Positions 52,623-59,245 of a stretch of DNA of 64,000 nucleotides are shown piece by piece. The position numbers and the translations under genes are program-made. Source of the stretch: Humibacillus sp. DSM 29435 (GTDB lineage: Bacteria; Actinomycetota; Actinomycetes; Actinomycetales; Dermatophilaceae); the NCBI RefSeq assembly GCF_001758225.1, contig NZ_MAST01000054.1:62001-126000 (forward strand), in the 5' to 3' direction. The notes below the pieces were generated by a model. The model saw only the letters and a list, made by a program, of their open reading frames with translations. It was not told where the DNA came from and did not search any database. The first letter of the stretch is position 1; every line of letters starts with the position of its first letter.

Positions 52623-53287
52623 GCGTGCCAGTCAACTTCTCTCCGATGGAGCAGCCCTCCCCCGGTAGCCGGATGCTCTTCATCTCAGCGAGCATTCCCG
52701 ACCCCTCGCGATGGTCCGGGTCTTTTGATGCGCTGGAGATCACGAACGCGGTGGTCGCTCTTGCCCGCGCGTGTCTTACCCGCGGCTATGGAGTCGTGAC
52801 CGCCGCTCACCCCACAATTGCGCCCCTTCTTCTCTACGTCGCCGCGGAGTTCCCTCCGGCGGATCGTGGCGGGCGCGTGCGCGTATATCAGTCGATGCTC
52901 TTCGAGGATGTACTACCGGCCGCCACTCGACGATTCGAGGCCGACGGCATCGGGAATGTGATCTGGACCGAGGCTGCTGACGGAGAGTCACCGGAACCAG
53001 GGGAGTGGGATGGGAGCCTTCGGCGCATGAGGGAACAGATGCTGCGAGAAACCGAGCCCGCAGCCGCAGTCTTCATCGGGGGGATGGAAGGAATCCCGGC
53101 GGAACTCGACCTGTTCTCGAGCATCTTCCCTGATCGGCCGACCTATGCCGCGGGCCGACCCGGTGGTGAGGCTCGCGACCTTGTCACTCACTCGCCGGAG
53201 CACCTGCAGAGTCGCCTGCGTGAGAGTGGGGCCTATCCGGCCTTGTGGTGGGCCGTTCTTGACGACCTTGACGGCCGTGACGGGTGA
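52613..53287 (+). CDS. SLOG-like (Rossmannoid nucleotide-sensor) protein
   Basis: 224 aa, GTG 52613 overlapping the TIR gene (GTG 52625 also possible). The fold reads as Rossmannoid: FISASIPDPSRW, LEITNAVVALARACLTRGYGVVTAAHPTIAPLL, a PAAAVFIGGMEGIPAELDLF loop (about 150-168, the GGxxG..xE phosphate-binding pattern of the LOG/SLOG superfamily), then PTYAAGRPGGEA. SLOG domains bind NAD-derived signals in Thoeris ThsA and in CBASS-linked proteins. No enzymatic domain is attached. Confidence in SLOG is moderate. Confidence 0.62.
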   Translation: MVVGVPVNFSPMEQPSPGSRMLFISASIPDPSRWSGSFDALEITNAVVALARACLTRGYGVVTAAHPTIAPLLLYVAAEFPPADRGGRVRVYQSMLFEDVLPAATRRFEADGIGNVIWTEAADGESPEPGEWDGSLRRMREQMLRETEPAAAVFIGGMEGIPAELDLFSSIFPDRPTYAAGRPGGEARDLVTHSPEHLQSRLRESGAYPALWWAVLDDLDGRDG

Positions 53288-53371
53288 GCCGGACTAACTC
53301 GTCCGAAACTCTTCAAGCATTCGGCCGCTCTCCGACTGATTACGGTGACGGTGGCCTGAGAACATCGCGCT

Positions 53372-53815
53372 GTGAATGAAGCAGAGGAGCCGAACGGTGC
53401 ACCTGCCCCAAGGCCGCTGACCAAGGACCAACGAAAACACCTCGACTTCATCCAGGCCGTCATCTCCCGGATCGCCTCGTCCTCTGCAGCCGCTAAGGGA
53501 TGGGGCCTGACGGTGGCCATCGCCTTATTCGGTTTCTCAACGACGAAGGCGACCCCCGAGCTGGCGGGACTCGGCCTCGTGGTCGTCATCTTGTTCGGAC
53601 TCCTCGACTCCCACTACCTCCGCGACGAACGACTATTCAGGATGCTGTTCGAAGACGCGAGGAGAGGCCGAGTCGAGGTCTACTCGATGGACAAGAATGC
53701 CTACTCTGAAGGGTGCAGCCGGTGGGACGTGCTCCGCTCCTGGTCGGTGGTTGGCTTCTACGCCCCCCTCATACTGGTAGGTGCTGCCGCGCTTGTATGG
53801 GCCATCGCGTGCTGA
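53372..53815 (+). CDS. Small membrane protein associated with nucleotide-signalling genes
   Basis: 147 aa from GTG 53372. N-terminal amphipathic stretch RKHLDFIQAVISRIASSSAAAKGW, then helices at about 45-57, 64-81 and 125-146, and a cytoplasmic loop with YLRDERLFRMLFEDAR. The pattern F.Q.VI.R.A..S...KGW..T...LF......LD..YLR.ERLFR recurs in small membrane proteins near TIR and SLOG genes. A relative lies at 57064. It could be the membrane-disrupting effector of the system; this is inference. It ends two bases before the convergent HIT gene. Confidence 0.68.
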   Translation: MNEAEEPNGAPAPRPLTKDQRKHLDFIQAVISRIASSSAAAKGWGLTVAIALFGFSTTKATPELAGLGLVVVILFGLLDSHYLRDERLFRMLFEDARRGRVEVYSMDKNAYSEGCSRWDVLRSWSVVGFYAPLILVGAAALVWAIAC

Positions 53816-53817
53816 TC

Positions 53818-54261
53818 TCAGGATCGGAACTCTCGACGTAGAGCTTCCCACGCGTCGTCCTTGTCGTCTTCTGAGTAGTGAGTCTCGGGGGGCCAGATGC
53901 GACCTACCGCATCGCCTTTCCACCGAGGTACGACGTGGACATGCAGGTGCATGACCGTCTGAGTCGCGGCCGCCCCATTGCTCTGAATCACGTTGAGACC
54001 GTCCGGCCTCATAGCCCGCCTCACGGCCCCAGCCAGCGTCACGGTCGCGCGCCCCAGTTCGGATGCCAGGTCCGGACTGACGTCCCAGATGTCGCGGGCG
54101 TGGGTGCGCGGGATCAGCAGTGTGTGCCCCAGCGTCGCGGGCTCCGGAGGGAAGAACGCCACAACCGATTCAGTGCGGAAGACCTCGCGCGTGTCCTCCT
54201 CCCCCCGAGCAGCGATCTTGCAGAACGGGCAGTCGAGTTCAGTGGGCGGCGTCGTAGGCAC
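53818..54261 (-). CDS. HIT-family nucleotide hydrolase/transferase
   Basis: 147 aa from GTG 54261. HIT signature HLHVHVVPR (about residues 104-112, H-x-H-x-H-x-x), with N-terminal CPFCKI and VVAFFPPEPATLGHTLLIP. HIT proteins hydrolyse or transfer nucleotidyl groups on dinucleotides and adenylated compounds. It overlaps the end of the ThsB-like gene by 23 bp, so the two are translationally coupled. Within this island it could remove a nucleotide signal; alternatively it is an unrelated housekeeping HIT protein. Confidence 0.88.
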   Translation of the reverse strand: MPTTPPTELDCPFCKIAARGEEDTREVFRTESVVAFFPPEPATLGHTLLIPRTHARDIWDVSPDLASELGRATVTLAGAVRRAMRPDGLNVIQSNGAAATQTVMHLHVHVVPRWKGDAVGRIWPPETHYSEDDKDDAWEALRREFRS

Positions 54262-54682
54262 TGTCGACCCAGGTACCCAGGTTGTTGTAGCCGTCGTTGT
54301 TCACCCAGTCGTAGGTCGGGTAGCCAGCGGGCAATGGGTTGGTCCCCTTGTAGTCGGTGTTCCCAGCAAAGTCCTTGATGCCGTGAATGTAGATGCCGAG
54401 TAACCCGTTTCCGCGCTCAATGCTTTTGTCGATCTCGTACTTCACCCAGCGACGAGATGCCGTCTGCGAGCCTATAAGGACGGCGGTCACGGAGGTGCCG
54501 ATGAGTGCGTCGTCGATCAACTTCCGCACGGCAGCGTCGCCGCGCGTCTTCGCCGACTCCCAGATGGACGCCTCGATCCACTCCGGGGAAATCGATGACT
54601 TTAGCTTGGAACTATTGCGCACGACCGACGCTCGCTGTACATCTCGCTCGTAGTGAAAACTGAAGAAGGTTCTGTGGGCCAT
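54239..54682 (-). CDS. ThsB-like TIR protein (Thoeris family, MTH538 TIR-like)
   Basis: 147 aa, ATG 54682 with AGGAG eight bases upstream. It starts RTFFSFHYERDVQRASVVRN, has IEASIWESAKTRGDAAVRKL and LIGTSVTAVLIGSQTASRRWV, then KYEIDKSIERGNGLLGIYIH with Glu83. This order is that of Thoeris ThsB, which on phage infection makes a cyclic ADP-ribose isomer that activates ThsA. No ThsA is adjacent. Coupled to the HIT gene downstream. Confidence 0.85.
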   Translation of the reverse strand: MAHRTFFSFHYERDVQRASVVRNSSKLKSSISPEWIEASIWESAKTRGDAAVRKLIDDALIGTSVTAVLIGSQTASRRWVKYEIDKSIERGNGLLGIYIHGIKDFAGNTDYKGTNPLPAGYPTYDWVNNDGYNNLGTWVDSAYDAAH

Positions 54683-55120
54683 TCAGGGCTCCTCGCGTTG
54701 ACGTTCACCACAAGTAGGTGGTTGTAGGTGACAATACCGGGAAAGCCGACACCGCCGGGAGATCTCCGATTGGCGTTTCGGCTGGTGCTCGCGACATCCA
54801 CGCCGAATGCCCTCAGCATTTCAAGGACCCACAGACTCTGGTGGGGGGTTGGAACGAGCATGTCCATCTGGGCGCCATCAGAGCGACCGGTTCGCCGACA
54901 AGGCACCCGAGCAGGTCTGGGCGGTCCTGCTCGGGCGAGGACCGCTACGTCTGCTCGGCATCCACGATGTGCCGCATTCTGCACTGAACCATCCCGAACT
55001 CACGCCATTGCGACAACAGGTACTCGACCGCCTACATGTCCCCGCCAGCGTCTACACCACCGGCACCCGCTGAAGTGGGGGCCCAAACGCTCAACGAGAA
55101 GTGCGTGACATCAGACTCAG
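54683..55120. other. 438-bp gap inside the TIR island, with IS remnant
   Basis: Between the ThsB-like gene and the next TIR-fold gene. It holds the transposase remnant at 54881-54987 on the plus strand. On the minus strand an 88-codon frame starting at ATG 54867 overlaps the ThsB-like gene by 82 bp and has only moderate codon bias; I do not call it a gene. Confidence 0.45.
54881..54987 (+). pseudogene. IS3-type transposase (orfB) remnant, frameshifted
   Basis: SDRFADKAPEQVWAVLL in one frame continues, after a one-base shift, as GEDRYVCSASTMCRILH and a stop. This is the segment found near the N-terminus of IS3 OrfB (F.D.AP.QVWA.LLDEG.YLCS..TMYR.L). Nothing else of the element was recognised with confidence. 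Confidence 0.55.
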
Positions 55121-55645
55121 TCATGCGACGGTACGATTTTGCTGGGTGTCGAGCCAGCGAGCGACCGCAGGCACGAGTGATCCGTCGAGGTCGAGGGCGT
55201 CGAAGGATGTGTGCAATCGATGAGCCAACATGGCTACCGGAGGGCCGAGCCTCGACTCTCGAAAGATGAGACACGGAACGTCACGGGCGAACAGGTAGCC
55301 CAGCTCGACAGCCAGATTGTCAACGTGTCGTTCGTCGTCATCGAACACCGCGATGGCCAGCGAACAGTGATCCAGACAGAGCTTGACGTTGGTCCAAAGC
55401 TCACCAGAGTAGTCGCGGTCGTCAGCGCGAATGGCGTGGAGACCGCGGTTCTCGATCGACGAGCGGATCAGATCGTGGATGCGGGTGCGTAAAGGGCTGG
55501 GGTCGAGGCGCATCGCTACGAAGACGTTGCGGCCAGCGTCAGGATGGTCCGTCTGAAAGTGGCTGAGGGCAAGAGAGGTCATGGCGTATGGATACTCCAC
55601 CATCGCATTAGACCGCTGGGATTGCGAGGCACCACAGCCGCTCAC
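55121..55645 (-). CDS. TIR/deoxyribosyltransferase-fold nucleotide-binding protein
   Basis: 174 aa from GTG 55645, five bases after the stop of the upstream gene (internal starts at Met15 and Met22 are possible). Core: NVFVAMRLDPSPLRTRIHDLI, ADDRDYSGELWTNVKLCLDH, then CSLAIAVFDDD and NLAVELGYLFARDVPCLIF with Glu114. This F.AM.F..../...ADD....LW.NV...I..C...I....D......N...ELGY pattern belongs to the nucleoside 2-deoxyribosyltransferase/TIR-like superfamily seen in defence loci. Catalysis is not assured. Confidence 0.65.
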   Translation of the reverse strand: MSGCGASQSQRSNAMVEYPYAMTSLALSHFQTDHPDAGRNVFVAMRLDPSPLRTRIHDLIRSSIENRGLHAIRADDRDYSGELWTNVKLCLDHCSLAIAVFDDDERHVDNLAVELGYLFARDVPCLIFRESRLGPPVAMLAHRLHTSFDALDLDGSLVPAVARWLDTQQNRTVA

Positions 55646-55650
55646 CCGCC

Positions 55651-56985
55651 TTACCTCTCGTCCATCAGTTCTGCCCGGCGTGCTTCAACCTCGGCGCGAA
55701 CGGTAGACAGGTCGCGCCTTGCCTCGGGATCGAGCATGAGCGCTTCCATGTCCTCCAAGCCTTCCAGCATGGTGTCGGCCCGGAACAACTCTGACATATC
55801 CGTGACGAGGTCCGCCAAGTATCGCTCCACGACGCCTGACTCGCGAGTCAGGAGAGCCAGCTCGATGGCGCAGGCGTAGTCCCAGTACTCTGGGTCTGGC
55901 AACGCCAGCCTCCGACGGACGCAGAAGCGAACGACTGGGGCGAGTTCGTCTGCCTCATCGGTTCGCCCTGCTCGACGAAGCAGGGTGACGGCGTTCACGC
56001 CTGGATAAGGGTCTCGTAGATCAATCTCGAAGCCCCGCTTGTATGCATCGGCAGCACGATTGAGAAGGCCGACGGATCGAAGCGGACTCACACCTCGCAC
56101 GGCCCTCCAATGCCGCTTGAAGGTACCACCCAGCAAGCCGAATGACTCAGCGTTTGGTCGTCGACGAATTAGGGCATTCAAGATTTCAACTGATTCGTCG
56201 AATCGACTCAAGCGCGCCAGCGCGAGTGCCTGCTGTTCTTGAACGAGCCACACCTCCGCCAACTCAGGAGCCATTGAGTCCACGATCTCGATCATTTCCT
56301 GCCATCCGTTGACCGACCGGAACGCCAGCAGAAGGCCGACCACACTTTCTGATTCGACCTCTGACATGGCGCCGAGCTCACTCCGCACCTGACGCAAAGT
56401 CTCGATTCCACTCTTGGCCGCACTGGCAATTGTCTGAGCGACCTCGCTCTCCCGCTCGATCGCATCGAGCATAAGATCCACTCTTCGGTGGTCGACGTCT
56501 GGGACTGGCAAGCCTGCGACAAGTTGATGAACCGGGCTGTCGGTCCTGCGCAAGCGCGCGTCCACGAGGCGTCGAGTTAGGTTGCTTCGTAACAATGCAA
56601 TTTCAGCGGCGTCGTCCATGATGCGGGCTGTGTACGGTATTGCCGTGGCCTCAGCCACATCAAGCGGAAGGGGCACCCCGTCTCGGAACATCAGCACTGT
56701 CGACCAAGGCCGCAGCGCATGTCGTACGCCTAGCTCGTAGAAGACATTCGGATTAGCGGAGGACAAGTCCGCCACGGCGTACTCGCACAGCGCGAGCCGT
56801 TCAAACATGGTCTTGTGGAAGACCCCGCCCAGAGTCTCCTCATCTGCTCGGTGGGCGCGAAGGCCTGCGTCGTCGACCGCTGGCGCGATGACACGTGCGT
56901 AGACTTCGTCGTAATCAACGTCCATCTGTTCGTTGGCTCGCACCCGGAAGGGCATCACTACGAAGCACAACGGTCGACGTGGCAC
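55651..56985 (-). CDS. Deoxyribosyltransferase/TIR-like domain plus TRAFs-binding (DUF4071)-like repeat protein
   Basis: About 444 aa; GTG 56985 with GGGGAG upstream is preferred to TTG 56997. The N-terminal 110 residues read CFVVMPFRVR, YDEVYARVIAPAVDDAGLRAHRADEE, FERLALCEYAVADLSSANPN and VFYELGVRHALRP, a nucleotide-binding fold with the conserved ELG glutamate. The C-terminal 300 residues are helical repeats (ALARLSRFDESVEILNALIR, DAYKRGFEIDLRDPYPGVNAV) like the DUF4071/TRAFs-binding TPR domain. It probably forms a unit with the next gene on the same strand, which has a related fold. Confidence 0.75.
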   Translation of the reverse strand: MPRRPLCFVVMPFRVRANEQMDVDYDEVYARVIAPAVDDAGLRAHRADEETLGGVFHKTMFERLALCEYAVADLSSANPNVFYELGVRHALRPWSTVLMFRDGVPLPLDVAEATAIPYTARIMDDAAEIALLRSNLTRRLVDARLRRTDSPVHQLVAGLPVPDVDHRRVDLMLDAIERESEVAQTIASAAKSGIETLRQVRSELGAMSEVESESVVGLLLAFRSVNGWQEMIEIVDSMAPELAEVWLVQEQQALALARLSRFDESVEILNALIRRRPNAESFGLLGGTFKRHWRAVRGVSPLRSVGLLNRAADAYKRGFEIDLRDPYPGVNAVTLLRRAGRTDEADELAPVVRFCVRRRLALPDPEYWDYACAIELALLTRESGVVERYLADLVTDMSELFRADTMLEGLEDMEALMLDPEARRDLSTVRAEVEARRAELMDER

Positions 56986-57022
56986 GGGGCTCCCCAAAGC
57001 AGCAAGACAAGACTAGTGTGAT

Positions 57023-57038
57023 CGAATCTAGCGATTCG
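57023..57038. promoter_or_regulatory. Inverted repeat in a divergent promoter region of the island
   Basis: Perfect 6-bp arms CGAATC and GATTCG around TAGC, in the gap between the DUF4071-like gene (minus) and the membrane protein gene (plus). The whole gap is under 80 bp, so a regulator here would control both units. Confidence 0.4.
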
Positions 57039-57063
57039 CAACGACGCCGTCGAGACCGGGAGT

Positions 57064-57426
57064 ATGAAGTTGCCCTATCAGGCGATTATTGAGCACCTCA
57101 TGACGGTCCAAGATGTCACGAACCGGTTGGCGGCAGAATCCGCCAACGTCGAGACTTGGCCTGCGGCCTTGGCCATGGGTCTGGCTGTCCACGTGATTTC
57201 ACTCGCGAGCCTCGACGCGTACTACCTAGGGTTGGTGAGACGTTACCGCGGCCCCTTCGCGGATGAGGTGGGGACCGAGGTCACTACTTCGAAAATGAGC
57301 GTCGGCGAGGCGCAGTTCCTCAACACTACCAAATCAGGTTACGTATCAAAAGTCCGCTGCTTCGACAGCGGCTTGACGTTTGCCGTCATCATGGGCGCTG
57401 CGTTCTGGTCACTACCGGAGAACTGA
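57064..57426 (+). CDS. Small membrane protein, short relative of the 53372 protein
   Basis: 120 aa, ATG 57064. LMTVQDVTNRLAAESANVETW corresponds to FIQAVISRIASSSAAAKGW of the 53372 protein, and SLDAYYLGLVRRYR to LLDSHYLRDERLFR. The first transmembrane helix of the longer relative is missing: only one helix (about 32-56) plus a short C-terminal one (about 103-116) remain. It ends one base before the next gene, so cotranslation is likely. Confidence 0.62.
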   Translation: MKLPYQAIIEHLMTVQDVTNRLAAESANVETWPAALAMGLAVHVISLASLDAYYLGLVRRYRGPFADEVGTEVTTSKMSVGEAQFLNTTKSGYVSKVRCFDSGLTFAVIMGAAFWSLPEN

Positions 57427-57427
57427 G

Positions 57428-57994
57428 ATGGCGATCAGCATCTTCCTCAGCCGCCCAACGCCACATGAGCAGGGTCAGCAACGATTGCTAGACCAAGTAT
57501 CACGGCATCTCGAACGCCGGGGGCTGGCGCCAAGGACCATCGGTTACACCGATTATGGGCGGCATCCGATGAACGACATTCGGGGCGTCTTGGCGGATTG
57601 CAACGGATTATTTGCCTTGGCGTTTCGCCGCACGCAGATCATCCGCGGTCATGACCGGCCAAAAAATACGGTAAATAAGGAAAACCGATTCGCTTCTCCC
57701 GGACCCATACGCGATGTGTGGTTGACCACCCCATACCTGCACATCGAGGCCTCCATCGCCTTCTCGATGGGCCTGCCCATCGTCCTCTTCGTCGAAGAGG
57801 GGGTACGGATGGAGGGCGCCCTCGAGAACGGAATTTTGACGGGGTATCCGCCGCTGTTCAATTGCGATACGGCGCAGCATCGACGTGACTTCCTGGAATC
57901 AGAGCCTTGGCTTCAACTCACCAACTCCTGGGAGAGCGAGGTCCGGGAAGTCGTACGGTGCAAGGGACGGCCCCCGCAACTTTACTCTCCCTAG
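57428..57994 (+). CDS. TIR/SLOG-like Rossmannoid protein, partner of the small membrane protein
   Basis: 188 aa from ATG 57428. Core: ISIFLSRPTPHEQGQQRLLD, LAPRTIGYTDYGRHPMNDI, VLADCNGLFALAFRRTQ, then TTPYLHIEASIAFSMGLPI and VLFVEEGV with Glu107. The C.G....FRR....TTPW.HIE...A...GLPI pattern recurs in uncharacterised proteins next to small membrane proteins like the preceding gene. The fold resembles the TIR/deoxyribosyltransferase group. Function is unknown; sensor or enzyme partner of the membrane protein is inferred. Confidence 0.66.
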   Translation: MAISIFLSRPTPHEQGQQRLLDQVSRHLERRGLAPRTIGYTDYGRHPMNDIRGVLADCNGLFALAFRRTQIIRGHDRPKNTVNKENRFASPGPIRDVWLTTPYLHIEASIAFSMGLPIVLFVEEGVRMEGALENGILTGYPPLFNCDTAQHRRDFLESEPWLQLTNSWESEVREVVRCKGRPPQLYSP

Positions 57995-58083
57995 CCCGGA
58001 TCGTTCATGTGTCGTCATCTAACGACCGACCCGGACGCGCGAAAGTGCCTGTCACGCAAGGAGATACTGGACTTGTCGACGGT

Positions 58084-58440
58084 TCAGTAAACTTGATATG
58101 ACTGCGCCTCGCAGATGAAGCGTACGACGTGGGCGTCCGGGTTGTCTGTCCCGGCCCACGTGATCGGGGTGATAGCCCTCGCGGTTAGCGTCGCGACCCG
58201 TCTGCTGGCGGACCAGGTGATCGCGTGGCTGTCGAGGGCGACCGCGCGGGCCTCGTTCCAGCCGTTGCATGACCCGGCCAGGTGCTCGGCTGGGACGCGT
58301 CGAGGTGGCACGAGGGCGAAAGGCCCTGCGACTCGATGCCCATCGGGACGTTCAAGCGCGCGCAGAGGTTGACCTCCGTGCTGGGCCGGCTCTCCGAGCT
58401 GGCCCAGTAGAGTGTCGAACTGCTCGCTGGTGACGGTCTG
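58084..58440 (-). pseudogene. Decayed gene of unknown family
   Basis: On the minus strand, good GC-rich third positions move between two frames: TSEQFDTLLGQLGEPAQ, then EVNLCARLNVPMGIESQG in another frame, then GWNEARAVALDSHAITW and PDAHVVRFICEAQSYQVY before the stop at 58084. This suggests one gene broken by two frameshifts. No family is recognised. The rest of 57995-58606 has no gene. Confidence 0.35.
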
Positions 58441-58486
58441 CCGTGTACCGGGCCATCACCTCGACGAACACCGTGACGTCACACTC

Positions 58487-58530
58487 GCGCGCGTGCCGCG
58501 CGCGTGCCGCGCGCGTGCCGCGCGCGGGCC
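58487..58530. repeat. Four 11-bp tandem repeats
   Basis: Units of GCGCGCGTGCC at 58487, 58498, 58509 and 58520, the last with one change. Followed at 58542-58555 by the perfect 14-bp palindrome GGCATCCGGATGCC. Non-coding, 50-120 bp upstream of the GNAT gene. Confidence 0.8.
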
Positions 58531-58606
58531 GCCGCGGCAGCGGCATCCGGATGCCGCCGACGAATCCCGGGCCCCGATCGTCCGCATTGGGTTCTAGCCT
58601 GTCGGT

Positions 58607-59212
58607 ATGCCAGCCGTGATCTCGACCGACGACCTGACCGTCCGCCCGCTGGCCGCCGACACCTGGCCTGCCTTCGCCGAGCTGGTCGAGCGGCACAACG
58701 GTATCTTCGGCGGCTGCTGGTGTACCTATTTCCACTCACTGTCGCGCGACAAAGACCGCACCTACGAGAGCAACCGCGACCTCAAGTGCAACCTCGTCGA
58801 GAAGGGCTGCGCACACGCCGCGCTCGTGTTCGACGGCGACGAGGCTGTGGCGTGGGCGGAGTTCGGGCCGCCCGACGAGCTGCCCAACATCCACCACCGC
58901 AAGGAATACGAAGCGACACAGGCAAGCTCGCCCGACTACCGCGTCACCTGCATCTTCGTCGACCGGCGCTACCGCCGGCACGGCCTGGCCGCCCTCGCCC
59001 TCAAAGGAGCGCTCGACCTGATCGCCCAGGCGGGAGGCGGGGTGGTTGAGGGCTACCCGCACGACATGGCGAAGCAGCCGGACGGCAAGAAGATGTCGGC
59101 GTCGTTCCTCTACAACGGCACGAGAAAGATGTACCACGAGGCCGGCTTCACCTTCGACCGATCCAAGGGCCTGAAGAACTGCGTCATGACCCTGACGGTG
59201 CCGCCGGCTTGA
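58607..59212 (+). CDS. GNAT-family N-acetyltransferase
   Basis: 201 aa, ATG 58607. N-terminal LTVRPLAADTWPAF, a C-x-C segment FGGCWCTYFH (about 35-44) typical of one uncharacterised GNAT subgroup, then acetyl-CoA motif A as VTCIFVDRRYRRHGLAALAL (about 109-128; R-x-x-G-x-A). C-terminal FLYNGTRKMYHEAGF is also GNAT-like. The substrate is unknown. Confidence 0.85.
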   Translation: MPAVISTDDLTVRPLAADTWPAFAELVERHNGIFGGCWCTYFHSLSRDKDRTYESNRDLKCNLVEKGCAHAALVFDGDEAVAWAEFGPPDELPNIHHRKEYEATQASSPDYRVTCIFVDRRYRRHGLAALALKGALDLIAQAGGGVVEGYPHDMAKQPDGKKMSASFLYNGTRKMYHEAGFTFDRSKGLKNCVMTLTVPPA

Positions 59213-59245
59213 CCGCCCGGCCCGCGGCACCCCTCCGAAAGAAGG

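Noticed and set aside
54601-54867. 88-codon minus-strand frame upstream of the ThsB-like gene
   Set aside because: Overlaps the ThsB-like gene by 82 bp, lacks a ribosome-binding site and family resemblance, and has weaker codon bias; could be a remnant but is not supported as a gene.
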